Shown in pieces: positions 43,774 through 52,688 of a DNA stretch of 64,000 nucleotides (the stretch's first letter is position 1; every line of letters begins with the position of its first letter). The stretch spans positions 1 through 64,000 of the forward strand of contig NZ_JACHEM010000018.1 of the NCBI RefSeq assembly GCF_014207445.1, in the 5' to 3' direction. The stretch is from Streptomyces candidus (GTDB lineage Bacteria > Actinomycetota > Actinomycetes > Streptomycetales > Streptomycetaceae). The notes beneath the pieces are model-generated. The model saw only the letters and a list, made by a program, of their open reading frames with translations, did no database searches and had not been told where the DNA came from. The position numbers were made by a program, and so were the translations under genes.

Positions 43774-43973
43774 CGCGGCCGGGAACGGTCGTCGCGTCCG
43801 CGGTCCCGGGGCCGCAGGAGGTCACCGGGGTCGAGGTCGCCGTCCAGGTACCTGCCGACGAGGCACCCGATGAGGCCGAGCGCCGCGACGATCACGAACG
43901 CCCCGAACCCGCCGAAGTACCCGGCGAACCCGAGTGCGATGCCGACCGCAAGGCCGACCAAAGACAGACTCAT
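43770..43973 (-). CDS. Small two-helix membrane protein (DUF2273-like)
   Basis: A 67-residue protein with two hydrophobic segments (LVGLAVGIALGFAGYFGGFG, AFVIVAALGLIGCLVGRYLD) and a basic Arg/Asp-rich tail. Small two-helix proteins like this (DUF2273) occur in the same position in Asp23/AmaP operons of other Gram-positives. Overlaps the next gene by four bases. Confidence 0.78.
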   Translation of the reverse strand: MSLSLVGLAVGIALGFAGYFGGFGAFVIVAALGLIGCLVGRYLDGDLDPGDLLRPRDRGRDDRSRPR

Positions 43974-44016
43974 CGAACCGCCCTCACTCCCGGGTCTGCA
44001 CCCTCGGATCCGTGGT

Positions 44017-44544
44017 TCACCGCAGCCTCTGTTCCGGCTCGTCCTCGTCCTCCTCGTCGGGCAGCTTCACGTCGCCGACCGCGATGTTGACCTCGACAAC
44101 CTCCAGGCCGGTCATCCGCTCGACGGCCGCGACCACGTTCTCCCGCACCGCCCGCGCCACGTCGGCGATGGAGACGCCGTACTCGACGACGATGTCCAGG
44201 TCGAGCGCGGTCTGCACCTCGCCGACCTCGGCCTTCACGCCGCGGCTCACGGACTTGGCGTTGCCGCCCGGCACCCGGTCGCGGACCGCGCCGAACGTAC
44301 GGGAGAGGCCGCCGCCCATCGCGTGGACGCCGTCCACGTCACGGGCCGCGAGCCCGGCGATCTTCTCCACCACTCCGTCGGCGATGGTCGTGCGGCCACG
44401 GGTGGACGGGTCGCCGCCGCCGCGCTGGGGGGTACTGGCTCCGGACGCGGACACGCCCGGGGATACGGACAGTTCCTTCTCCGGGCCGCCGGTCCGGATG
44501 TTGCCGCGCTGCTGCTCGTTGCGCTGCTGTTCGGTGTCAGCCAT
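44017..44544 (-). CDS. Asp23/Gls24 family envelope stress response protein
   Basis: A 175-residue full-length Asp23 protein. After a disordered, Gln/Gly/Ser-rich N-terminus (about 45 residues), the family domain has TTIADGVVEKIAGLAARDVD, GVHAMGGG, VEYGVSIADVARAVRENVVA and LEVVEVNIAVGDV. The acidic tail ends in EDEDEPEQRLR. It is the first gene of the five-gene unit and the most abundant member in relatives; in staphylococci the orthologue coats the membrane through AmaP. Confidence 0.9.
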   Translation of the reverse strand: MADTEQQRNEQQRGNIRTGGPEKELSVSPGVSASGASTPQRGGGDPSTRGRTTIADGVVEKIAGLAARDVDGVHAMGGGLSRTFGAVRDRVPGGNAKSVSRGVKAEVGEVQTALDLDIVVEYGVSIADVARAVRENVVAAVERMTGLEVVEVNIAVGDVKLPDEEDEDEPEQRLR

Positions 44545-44644
44545 CGCTGTTCATCCCTTTCCGGGGGGTACGCGGTACTGGACTCCGTTGCCACATTAAG
44601 TCCGCTTGCCCGATGTCGCGCCCGGGATGCGGCAGGCTGGCCCC

Positions 44645-45382
44645 ATGGCATCCACAGCACCCGACGAGGGTTGGACGCAGGCGGTACGGCAGCGGCTTGG
44701 CCTGGGCAGACTGCTGCCCCTGGGCGGGCCGGGGGACGGCGTGTGGATCGCGGAGCGCGCGGCGGACCACGTACTGCGCCTCGCCGGCCGGTCGGTCGAC
44801 GGCGCGGCGCTCGGGGCGCTCAGGGTGGGTCTGGCCGAGCCCGACGCGGTGCCCGCCGGCCCGGCCGTGCCGCCTCCGCCGGGTTCACTGCCGCTCGGAC
44901 CGCTGTGCGTGACGGCCGAGTTCCGGGCGACGCCGCACGAACCGATCCCGTACACGGCGAAGCGGCTGCGGTCCGCGCTGTTCACGGCGGCCGAGGAGCG
45001 GCTGGGGCTGGAGGTCGTGGAGGTGGACCTGCGGGTCACGGGTCTGCTGGGCGAGGCACCGGCGAGGTCCGGCGCGGAGAAACAGCCGCCCGCTGGTCCA
45101 CCCGGGCGACCGAACGGGGCTCCGGCCTCCGACGGGCCGGAAGCGCTGGCGGCCCTCGGGGTTCCCGGGGTGGCCCGACTGACCTCCGTACTGGGCACGC
45201 GACCGGTCACGCACGACACGGCACCCCCCGGTGGTCATCTCCTTGTGGAGGTGGCGGTGACCGGGGAGCGCCGTGCGCTGGAGGTGGCCCTGGAGGTCCG
45301 CGCGCGGGTCGCGGGCGCGGCTCAGGGGCGTCCGTCGGTGGCCGTGCTGATCACCGAGGTGATCACGGACGGCGTGGCCTAG
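44645..45382 (+). CDS. Conserved protein with Asp23-like halves (divergent from the cluster)
   Basis: A 245-residue protein. Its first half contains RATPHEPIPYTAKRLRSALF and LGLEVVEVDLRVTGLLGE, which is close in pattern to the Asp23 segment LEVVEVNIAVGDV in the neighbouring gene; the second half (HLLVEVAVTGERRALEVALE, VAVLITEVI) looks like a second copy. Such proteins are sometimes annotated with an uninformative nucleopolyhedrovirus P10 name. It is divergent from the Asp23 operon and probably part of the same system. ATG 44645 has no good ribosome site and could be leaderless. Confidence 0.65.
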   Translation: MASTAPDEGWTQAVRQRLGLGRLLPLGGPGDGVWIAERAADHVLRLAGRSVDGAALGALRVGLAEPDAVPAGPAVPPPPGSLPLGPLCVTAEFRATPHEPIPYTAKRLRSALFTAAEERLGLEVVEVDLRVTGLLGEAPARSGAEKQPPAGPPGRPNGAPASDGPEALAALGVPGVARLTSVLGTRPVTHDTAPPGGHLLVEVAVTGERRALEVALEVRARVAGAAQGRPSVAVLITEVITDGVA

Positions 45383-45398
45383 GCCGGACGTCGGGGGA

Positions 45399-46190
45399 TC
45401 AGTCGGAGAGCCCCGCGAGGTCCCGCAGCCGACGCGCCTGGGCCGCCCGCTCCGCGGTGCGCTGCTCGTCGTACGTACGGCCCGCGGCGCCTTGCAGGAG
45501 TGCCTTCGTCTCGACGACCGCGTCGCGCGGCGCGGCGAGCAGGGCGGCGGTCAGGTCCCGCACCGCGCCGTCGAGTTCGGCCGCTGGCACGACGAGGTTG
45601 GCCAGGCCCGTGCGTTCGGCCTCCGCCGCGTGGACGAAGCGGCCGGTCGCACAGATTTCGAGCGCGCGGGCGTACCCGACGAGACTCACCAGGGGGTGCG
45701 TGCCCGTCAGGTCCGGCACCAGGCCGAGGCTGGTCTCGCGCATGGCGAACTGCACGTCCTCGGCGACGACCCGCAGGTCGCAGGCGAGGGCGAGCTGGAA
45801 TCCGGCGCCGATCGCATGCCCCTGCACGGCGGCAATGCTGATCAGGTCGGGACGCCGCCACCAGGTGAACGCGTCCTGGTACGCGGCGATCTCCGCGTCG
45901 AGGTCCGCATCGGAACCACGCGCGAGGTCGAGGAAGGACGGCTCACCGTCGAAGCCTTCCGGAGTGAACGCCTGCCGGTCGAGACCCGCGGAGAAGGATT
46001 TGCCCTCTCCGCGCAGCACGACCACCCGGACATCGCCGGGCAACGCCCTCCCGGCCTCCGTCAACGCCCGCCACAGAGCGGGGGATTGGGCGTTGCGCTT
46101 GGCCGGGTTGGCCAGGGTCACCGTGGCTACGGCGTCCTCGACGGTGAGTTGCACGCCGTCTTTGTCGAGTACGGGGTCGAGCGAAGCCAT
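45399..46190 (-). CDS. Enoyl-CoA hydratase/isomerase family protein
   Basis: A 263-residue crotonase-fold enzyme. Landmarks are VTLANPAKRNAQSPALWRAL, the oxyanion-hole segment SAGLDRQAF and VQGHAIGAGFQLALACDLRV. The usual first catalytic Glu in the NAL-EL region and the second in ETSLGLVPDLTGT are roughly at the expected places, but the exact reaction cannot be read from the sequence. GGAGGCACC precedes ATG 46190. Convergent with the Asp23-like gene at 44645. Confidence 0.9.
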   Translation of the reverse strand: MASLDPVLDKDGVQLTVEDAVATVTLANPAKRNAQSPALWRALTEAGRALPGDVRVVVLRGEGKSFSAGLDRQAFTPEGFDGEPSFLDLARGSDADLDAEIAAYQDAFTWWRRPDLISIAAVQGHAIGAGFQLALACDLRVVAEDVQFAMRETSLGLVPDLTGTHPLVSLVGYARALEICATGRFVHAAEAERTGLANLVVPAAELDGAVRDLTAALLAAPRDAVVETKALLQGAAGRTYDEQRTAERAAQARRLRDLAGLSD

Positions 46191-46383
46191 GGGGTGCCTC
46201 CGGGGTCGGATACGGTGCCGTCACCACTCAAGCGGACTTAAGTGACTGCACAGTAACCACCCGGCCGATCGCGGGAACGACCGGCCCCACACACTGCGAC
46301 CGCGTACCCGTCCCGTGCGGGGCACGAGGTCCCGTCCGGGTCGAGCTGCACACGTAAAGCCGGTAACTCCGTACGCGCGGCCG

Positions 46384-46602
46384 TCAGGCGGTTGCCTTCT
46401 TGCCCCGTGTCGCTCCGCCGCGTCCGCGCAGCGTCACTCCGGATTCACTCAGCATCCGGTGGACGAATCCGTAGGAGCGGCCGGTTTCCTCGGCCAGCGC
46501 CCGGATGCTCGCACCGGAGTCGTACTTCTTCTTCAGGTCTGCCGCGAGCTTGTCGCGCGCGGCGCCGGTTACCCGGCTGCCCTTCTTAAGAGTCTCGGCC
46601 AC
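46384..46602 (-). CDS. gbn: Gbn-type GATC-binding nucleoid-associated protein
   Basis: A 72-residue small helix-turn-helix protein: LKKGSRVTGAARDKLAADLK, then KYDSGASIRALAEETGRSYG (helix-turn-helix) and FVHRMLSESGVTLRGRGGAT with a basic tail. It corresponds to the S. coelicolor protein recalled as SCO1839/Gbn, which binds sites with a GATC core throughout the chromosome and affects development and antibiotic production. GTG 46602 is preceded by GAGGAGG. Five GATC sites lie within 340 bp upstream. Confidence 0.9.
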   Translation of the reverse strand: MAETLKKGSRVTGAARDKLAADLKKKYDSGASIRALAEETGRSYGFVHRMLSESGVTLRGRGGATRGKKATA

Positions 46603-47003
46603 CCGTGCCTCCTCAAGGAAGTGCGCTCTGGACTTCTCATGATCACCCCTCCCCGGCTTCCTGGCCACCCATTCGGCAAGGTCCGTACAACAAGCTTCGC
46701 CGTGGAGGAAGTGACAGCCCCACCCGGATTGGCTTATTCCGCGTGTCCTTCGCCATAGCGGAAACCGGTCACTCCCGGGAATGTCCAGGTCAGCACCGCG
46801 AAACGATCAGTGGCGCGCCGAAGACCCGCCCCGGCACGGGACGGGTCTTCGGGGCGGGTGCGCCGCGCCGCGGTACGAGACGCACTCACTCAGATTGAGG
46901 ATCACGCGTAGGCCGAATGATCCAGCCGAAGTGGATCAGCGGGACCGCACTGCCAGGTACTTTGCCGCCGGACTGTGCCGGTGCCATGCGGCGGGCGGAC
47001 CGG
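46603..47003. other. 400-bp gap upstream of gbn with a GATC cluster
   Basis: No gene is seen here. The region holds the gbn promoter (probably within 46610-46760, which is relatively AT-rich), a hairpin at 46820-46850 and five GATC sites at 46641, 46805, 46900, 46919 and 46934. The first is the palindrome TGATCA 38 bp before the gbn start. Confidence 0.6.
46820..46850 (-). terminator. Hairpin terminator after the ABC-F gene
   Basis: GAAGACCCG and CGGGTCTTC pair around a GC-rich interior between the ABC-F stop and the gbn promoter region on the minus strand. It probably isolates gbn from read-through. Confidence 0.6.
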
Positions 47004-48602
47004 CTACGCCAGGGCCACGAGGTCCGCGTAGTCCGGTCCCCACAGGTCCTCGACGCCGTCGGGGAGAAGGATGATCCGCTCCGGCTCCAGCGCGTGGACG
47101 GCGCCCTCGTCGTGGGTGACGAGGATGACGGCGCCCTTGTACGTGCGCAGCGCGCCGAGGATCTCCTCGCGGCTGGCCGGGTCGAGGTTGTTCGTGGGCT
47201 CGTCGAGCAGCAGCACGTTCGCGGACGAGACGACGAGGGTGGCGAGCGCGAGACGGGTCTTCTCGCCGCCGGAGAGCACCCCGGCCGGCTTGTCGACGTC
47301 GTCGCCGGAGAAGAGGAACGAGCCGAGCGTCTTGCGCACCTCGACCAGGTCGAGATCGGGTGCGGAGGAGCGCATGTTCTCCAGGACGGTGCGGTCCGGG
47401 TCGAGCGTCTCGTGCTCCTGGGCGTAGTAGCCCATCTTGAGGCCGTGGCCCTCGATGACCTGGCCCGTGTCGGGCTTCTCGGCCCCGGCCAGCAGCCTCA
47501 GCAGGGTCGTCTTGCCGGCGCCGTTGAGGCCGAGGATGACCACCCGGGAGCCCTTGTCGACGGCCAGGTCGACATCGGTGAAGATCTCCAGCGAGCCGTA
47601 CGACTTGGACAGGCCCTCCGCCATCAGCGGGGTCTTGCCGCAGGGAGCGGGCTCGGGGAAGCGCAGCTTGGCGACCTTGTCGGAGACCCGGACGGCGTCC
47701 AGGCCCGCGAGCATGCGGTCGGCGCGCTTGGCCATGTTCTGGGCGGCGACGGTCTTGGTGGCCTTGGCGCGCATCTTGTCGGCCTGCGCGTGGAGGACCT
47801 TGGCCGTCTTCTCGGCGTTCTGGCGCTCGCGCTTGCGGCGCTTCTCGTCGGCCTCGCGCTGCTGCTGGTAGAGCTTCCAGCCCATGTTGTAGACGTCGAT
47901 GGCGGCGCGGTTGGCGTCCAGGTAGAAGACCTTGTTGACGACCGTCTCGACCAGCTCCACGTCGTGGGAGATGACGATGAAGCCGCCGCGGTAGTTCTTC
48001 AGGTAGTCGCGCAGCCAGACGATGGAGTCGGCGTCGAGGTGGTTGGTGGGCTCGTCCAGGAGCAGGGTGTCGGCGTCCGAGAAGAGGATCCGGGCCAGTT
48101 CGACGCGACGGCGCTGGCCGCCGGAGAGGGTGTGCAGCGGCTGGCCGAGCACCCGGTCGGGCAGGCCGAGGGCGGCGGCGATGGTGGCGGCCTCCGCCTC
48201 GGCGGCGTACCCGCCCTTGGTGAGGAACTCCGTCTCCAGGCGCTCGTACTTCTTCATCGCCTTCTCGCGGGTGGCGCCCTGCCCGCTGGACATCCGCTCC
48301 TCGTTCTCGCGCATCTTGCGCAGGACCGAGTCGAGGTCGCGGGCGGAGAGGATGCGGTCCTTGGCGAGGACGTCCAGGTCGCCGGTGCGCGGGTCCTGCG
48401 GGAGGTAGCCGACCTCACCGGAGGAGGTGATGGTGCCGCCGGCCGGGGTGCCCTCGCCGGCCAGGCACTTGGTGAGCGTGGTCTTGCCCGCTCCGTTGCG
48501 GCCGACGAGTCCGATGCGGTCGCCCTTGGCGATGCGGAAGGACGCGTTCTCGATGAGCATGCGGGCGCCGGCGCGCAGCTCGATGCCGGAGGCGGTGATC
48601 AC
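47004..48602 (-). CDS. ABC-F family ATPase (translation factor type)
   Basis: A 532-residue protein with two ABC domains and no membrane part. Walker A motifs are GRNGAGKTT and GLNGAGKTT, signatures LSGGQRRRV and LSGGEKTRLAL, and Walker B LLLDEPTNHLD and LLLDEPTNNLD. The charged linker between domains (QQQREADEKRRKRERQNAEK) is the P-site tRNA interaction motif. ABC-F proteins act on ribosomes; some give antibiotic protection, but this chromosomal type is more like housekeeping Uup/EttA relatives. GTG 48602 follows CAGGAGTAC. Confidence 0.93.
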   Translation of the reverse strand: MITASGIELRAGARMLIENASFRIAKGDRIGLVGRNGAGKTTLTKCLAGEGTPAGGTITSSGEVGYLPQDPRTGDLDVLAKDRILSARDLDSVLRKMRENEERMSSGQGATREKAMKKYERLETEFLTKGGYAAEAEAATIAAALGLPDRVLGQPLHTLSGGQRRRVELARILFSDADTLLLDEPTNHLDADSIVWLRDYLKNYRGGFIVISHDVELVETVVNKVFYLDANRAAIDVYNMGWKLYQQQREADEKRRKRERQNAEKTAKVLHAQADKMRAKATKTVAAQNMAKRADRMLAGLDAVRVSDKVAKLRFPEPAPCGKTPLMAEGLSKSYGSLEIFTDVDLAVDKGSRVVILGLNGAGKTTLLRLLAGAEKPDTGQVIEGHGLKMGYYAQEHETLDPDRTVLENMRSSAPDLDLVEVRKTLGSFLFSGDDVDKPAGVLSGGEKTRLALATLVVSSANVLLLDEPTNNLDPASREEILGALRTYKGAVILVTHDEGAVHALEPERIILLPDGVEDLWGPDYADLVALA

Positions 48603-48705
48603 GGAAGTACTCCTGTGCGGGGTGGGACGGCGGAAGGTGGGAAACGGGCGGGAGATTCTGCTTCGACGCCGCTAATGCGCAAGGAGAAGAGCCATACGAC
48701 CCAGT

Positions 48706-49452
48706 CTAACGGGAGCTCGCAATCCCTTTTCGGGGCCCGGGGGCCGCCCCGGGCACGGGCCGGTGGAGGGCTTCGTTCCGGCGCGTGCCCGCGGATCTGT
48801 TGCCCAGCGGGAGGCGGCCCGGGGTGACGCGGCCGAGGACATCGACGGGAACGACCTGGTCGGTCCAGGCGGCGGGTTCCGTGCAGGGCTGCGCCACCAG
48901 GAGGACGCGGCTCCTGCGCACCGTACGGGCCGCCGAGAAGGCACAGCCGGACCGGGCGGGCAGCACCCAGCGGAGATCGCCGTCGGCGGTGCGGTAGGCA
49001 GCGATGTGCCGGGGGGTGACGACGGCGAGCATCTCGGCCGCGGGGTCGAGCGGCTGGAGGACGCCGGTGGCGCGGCCGTCGAAGCCGGGGATCGCGCGGT
49101 GCCAGCGGACCGGACGGCCGTCGGCCCTGGGGGTGTCGGTGACCAGTCCGTCGCTCCAGAGGGTGAAGGCGTGTCCGGACGCGGGGCGTACGTCCAGGGG
49201 GCGGCGCCCCGTACGGGTGTACGTCCACCGCACGCGCCCGGTGGCTTTCTCGTGCGCCTCGACGGCCCGGTGCCGGATGCGGACGGCGGGGGCCGGGCCG
49301 GGGGCGGTGACCGGCGCGTGGACGGTGAGCAGGTCGCCGTAGGGGGCGGGGCGGGCCTGGCGGGCGGCGGTGAGCAGGGGGACCGCGAGGGCGGCGGCCA
49401 GGACGGGGGCCAGCAGACGCGAGAGGCGGCGGCTCGGGCGGGGTCGGAGCAT
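48706..49452 (-). CDS. Predicted secreted PQQ-like beta-propeller protein
   Basis: A 248-residue protein with a Sec-type N-terminus (RLLAPVLAAALAVPLLTAAR) and repeats resembling PQQ/BamB blades (EKATGRVRWTYTRTGR, RTADGDLRWVLPARSGCAFS). Two cysteines in the second half could form a disulfide. Probably exported, perhaps a scaffold on the cell surface. The start is uncertain because no good ribosome site is visible. Confidence 0.65.
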   Translation of the reverse strand: MLRPRPSRRLSRLLAPVLAAALAVPLLTAARQARPAPYGDLLTVHAPVTAPGPAPAVRIRHRAVEAHEKATGRVRWTYTRTGRRPLDVRPASGHAFTLWSDGLVTDTPRADGRPVRWHRAIPGFDGRATGVLQPLDPAAEMLAVVTPRHIAAYRTADGDLRWVLPARSGCAFSAARTVRRSRVLLVAQPCTEPAAWTDQVVPVDVLGRVTPGRLPLGNRSAGTRRNEALHRPVPGAAPGPRKGIASSR

Positions 49453-49661
49453 GGAGCGGAACGTATCGGCGCACGACCGGTGCGGGGGACGGGAGAGGGG
49501 GCGACACGGCGGGGCGGCGGGCCGGCGGTCCCCCGTTCGGCGGTGTGCTCCGGGGGCAGGAGAAGCGCGTAACGGAGTGAATGGGCTGATACTCGGCGCA
49601 GGGCGGCGGATCGCCGTCGCCGCCCGGCCGATGCAGCGCGAGCAGAGGGTGGTGTGGCCCC

Positions 49662-50552
49662 GTGCAGTTCGACGACGACGCCAGTCTGGACACCTCGGAG
49701 GTCCGGGACGTGCGCGGAAGCCGCATTCCCGGTGGCAGGGCCACGATCGGCGGAGGCATCGTCGGCTTCATCGCGCTGATCATGGGAGTGCTGTTCGGGG
49801 TGGGTCCGGATCAGCTGGGGCTGTCCTCCGACGAGGAGGATCCCGTCGCGGCGCCGTCCTCGCAGGCCCAGGTGCAGCAGGCCTGCCGGACCGGCCGGGA
49901 CGCGAACACCAGGGACGACTGCCGGATCCTCGGCGTGGTCAACAGCGTGCAGGACTTCTGGCGGCAGGAGTTCGCGCGGCGGGACGCGACGTACGGGCCG
50001 GCGAAGACGGTGTTCTTCACCGACCGGGTCGGCACCGCGTGCGGCGCGGCCACCTCGGCCGTCGGCCCCTTCTACTGCCCCGGCGACAAGCAGGTCTACC
50101 TGGATCTGGGGTTCTTCGACGAGCTCCGGACGAAATTCGGCTCCAGCGGCGGCCCCTTCGCGCAGGCCTACGTGGTGGCGCACGAGTACGGACACCACAT
50201 CCAGAACCGGATGGGGACTCTCGCCCGCTCGCAGGACGGACGGCAGGGCGCGGACAGCAACGCGGTGCGGGTGGAGCTCCAGGCGGACTGCTACGCCGGG
50301 GTGTGGGCCAAGCACGCGACCCGCACGCCGGACGACAAGACCGGCAAACCCTTGATCACGAAGCTGACCGACGAGGACATCAGGGACGGCCTCGACGCGG
50401 CGGCGGCGGTCGGCGACGACCGGATCCAGGAGAAGTTCCAGGGGCGGGTGACGCCGGAGACCTGGACGCACGGGTCGGCGGCCCAGCGGCAGCAGTGGTT
50501 CTACACGGGCTTCGAGACGGGCGACATGGCGCGCTGCAACACCTTCCGCTGA
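49662..50552 (+). CDS. Neutral zinc metallopeptidase (YpfJ-like)
   Basis: A 296-residue membrane-anchored peptidase. One N-terminal span (IGGGIVGFIALIMGVLFGVG) precedes an outside domain with HEYGHH at about residue 174 (VVAHEYGHHIQNRMG), a downstream Glu-rich segment (VRVELQADCYAGVWAKHA), and four cysteines. It belongs to the PF04228 family of unknown physiological substrate. GTG 49662; the start codon is family-consistent (QFDDDASLDTSEVRD). Confidence 0.9.
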   Translation: MQFDDDASLDTSEVRDVRGSRIPGGRATIGGGIVGFIALIMGVLFGVGPDQLGLSSDEEDPVAAPSSQAQVQQACRTGRDANTRDDCRILGVVNSVQDFWRQEFARRDATYGPAKTVFFTDRVGTACGAATSAVGPFYCPGDKQVYLDLGFFDELRTKFGSSGGPFAQAYVVAHEYGHHIQNRMGTLARSQDGRQGADSNAVRVELQADCYAGVWAKHATRTPDDKTGKPLITKLTDEDIRDGLDAAAAVGDDRIQEKFQGRVTPETWTHGSAAQRQQWFYTGFETGDMARCNTFR

Positions 50553-50659
50553 GCCCCTGCTGGCGGCGTGGGCGCTGGTCGGCGCGATTGTCGGTGCCGC
50601 CTGCAAGACTGTGTCACAGGTCACATCATGCGACGCGCACGGATCGAGGGGTGAGTGAC

Positions 50660-51061
50660 ATGACCGACGTACCGAGCATGTACCCGAGCCTGCTGTACCG
50701 GGACGCGAAAGCGGCGATCGAGCTGCTGACCGGCGCCTTCGGCTTCACGAGGGGCCCGGTGTACGAGGGCGAGGGCGGCACCGTGGAGCACGCCGAGCTG
50801 AGCTTCGGCAACGGCACGGTGATGCTGGGCAGCAAGGGCCGCGGCGGCCAGTTCGACGAGGCGATGGCGGATTCGGGCCCGTCGAGCGTGTACGTGGTGG
50901 TGCCCGACGTGGATGCCCACCACAAGCACGCCGCGGAGCGCGGGGCGGAGATCCTCATGCCGCCCACGGACCAGGACTACGGCTCGCGGGACTACATGGC
51001 CCGCGACCCGGAGGGCAACATCTGGGCCTTCGGAACGTACGTGCCGGGGGCGCATCGCTGA
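50660..51061 (+). CDS. VOC/glyoxalase superfamily protein
   Basis: A 133-residue protein with the paired beta-alpha-beta-beta-beta VOC fold (SLLYRDAKAAIELLTGAFGF, DYMARDPEGNIWAFGTYVPG). Similar proteins include PhnB-like and bleomycin-resistance-like members; the substrate is unknown. ATG 50660 has GAGGGG nine bases upstream; GTG 50651 is an alternative. It follows the zinc metallopeptidase gene by 107 bp. Confidence 0.85.
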   Translation: MTDVPSMYPSLLYRDAKAAIELLTGAFGFTRGPVYEGEGGTVEHAELSFGNGTVMLGSKGRGGQFDEAMADSGPSSVYVVVPDVDAHHKHAAERGAEILMPPTDQDYGSRDYMARDPEGNIWAFGTYVPGAHR

Positions 51062-51090
51062 GCCCCCGGCAGGCGTGCGCGTACCTCGCC

Positions 51091-52488
51091 CTACGCCCCG
51101 CCGGTGTGCACCTGGAACGCCGCGCGGCGCACCGCCTTCGCGAGGGCGGGGTCGGGGTGGGCTGCGGCAAGCGCGACCAGTACCTGCACGGTGCGCGGGT
51201 GGCCTACGGCACGCACCTCGTCGAGCAGGGCGGGCACGGTGCCCTGGACCGCCGATTCGAGGTGCCGGACCAGCAGTTCGCTCTCGCCGTGGTCGGCGAC
51301 GGCCGCGGCGGTGTCCACCCACAGCCAGGTGGACTCCTCGCGGGTGAGCAGGTCGTGGGCGTCCTCGGGGTCGACTCCCTCGTGCTCGGCGAGCCACAGC
51401 AGGGCGTACGGGCGCAGCGCCTGCTCGTCTGCGGCGGCGCGCACCTCGGCCTCGGCGGGCGCGCCCACCACCCGCAGCGCCTCGAAGGCGAGACCGCGCA
51501 GCAGGGCGTCCTCGCCGCGGGCCACTTCGAGGAGTTCGAGGACCGCGCTGCCCACGGTGCGGGCGGCCAGCCAGGCGCGGTACTCGGCACGGGCCGGGCC
51601 CGGGGTGAGCCGGGCGCAGCCGCTGAGCATGGCGTCGGCGGACTGCTCGATGTTCCCGGCGGGGCTCTGCGCGGCCACGCAGATCTGCTCCAGCTTGACC
51701 CAGACCGCCCAGCTGCCGAGCGGGGTCAGGGTGGCCTGGCCCTCGCCGAGGGTCAGGGCGCCGACGGAGGCGAGGCCTTCCAGGGCCCAGTCGAGGAGGG
51801 AGGACAGCGGTGCGGGCGCGGAGTGCGCGGCGGACTGGGCGGGGATGCCGTGCAGGTGCGGCGGCACCTCGCAGCGCTCCTCGTGCAGCTCGGCGACGCG
51901 CTGCTGGAGCAGGTCGAGCAGCGCCGGTACGAGGACGGGCCCGGCCGAGAGCTGAAGGAGGGAGAGCACCTGGGGGACGGACTCCACGACCTCCGCGACG
52001 GTGACCGGGGTGATGCCCTCGGGCGCCGGGTGGACGATCGACCAGGCGTCGAACAGGGCGACCCAGCCGCGCAGTACGGCGGCGTCGTCACGGTCCCAGG
52101 CGCGCAGCCGCCAGCCGGGGCGGGCGCTGGCGCCGTGGATCTCGACGAGTCCGGCGAGCCGGGCCCGGTCCCATCCCGCGCGGACCTTGGCCTCGGTGAG
52201 ACGCAGGGCCTCGGCGGCACGTTCGGCGGAGGCGGCGGAGAGTGTGCCGGCCTGGCCGGGCCGCGGGGCGGCGCCACGGGCCCGCTCAGTGTCGGCCCAG
52301 CGGGCGATGCGGGCGGCGTCCGCGAGCACCTCCCGGGCGTGACGGGCCAGTTCCGCCTGGGCGGGGGTCCCCTCTGGGGGGCGGGGTGCCGGGCGGGTAC
52401 GCCGGTTCGACACGGCCCGTCGGGCTGTGGCGAGGGGTCGCGGGCGGACAAGTCGGAGTCTGGAGTCGCGCGGTGTACGGGACGTCAC
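51091..52488 (-). CDS. Conserved actinobacterial protein of unknown function
   Basis: A 465-residue, mostly helical, cytosolic protein. The N-terminal 60 residues are basic and disordered (SRLRLVRPRPLATARRAVSN), followed by helical segments resembling HEAT-like repeats in the second half (TVGSAVLELLEVARGEDALL, EALRVVGAPAEAEVRAAADE, VQVLVALAAAHPDPALAKAV). No catalytic motif is seen. GTG 52488 is chosen as the first start that fits the basic N-terminus; the true start may be later. Confidence 0.65.
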   Translation of the reverse strand: MTSRTPRDSRLRLVRPRPLATARRAVSNRRTRPAPRPPEGTPAQAELARHAREVLADAARIARWADTERARGAAPRPGQAGTLSAASAERAAEALRLTEAKVRAGWDRARLAGLVEIHGASARPGWRLRAWDRDDAAVLRGWVALFDAWSIVHPAPEGITPVTVAEVVESVPQVLSLLQLSAGPVLVPALLDLLQQRVAELHEERCEVPPHLHGIPAQSAAHSAPAPLSSLLDWALEGLASVGALTLGEGQATLTPLGSWAVWVKLEQICVAAQSPAGNIEQSADAMLSGCARLTPGPARAEYRAWLAARTVGSAVLELLEVARGEDALLRGLAFEALRVVGAPAEAEVRAAADEQALRPYALLWLAEHEGVDPEDAHDLLTREESTWLWVDTAAAVADHGESELLVRHLESAVQGTVPALLDEVRAVGHPRTVQVLVALAAAHPDPALAKAVRRAAFQVHTGGA

Positions 52489-52688
52489 GTGCAGCAGTGT
52501 CTCCGCTGACTGCCCGAAAGCCCAAACGGAATGTCGCGCACCGCCCACGGAGCGGCGTCGGATCTGCTACGAGGCGCCTGTCCGGACGGGGCCGGCCGGT
52601 GCGCGACCGGCTGCGGGGCCTGCGCCCCGGCGGCGCGGACGGCCGCGCGGGGCACGCGTCCCGGTTGCCCCGCCCCTGCCCGGGGCCG

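Noticed and set aside
47004..48602. ABC-F protein as an antibiotic resistance determinant
   Set aside because: The neighbours are not biosynthetic genes and the linker and motifs look like housekeeping translation-factor ABC-F members, so a resistance role is not supported.
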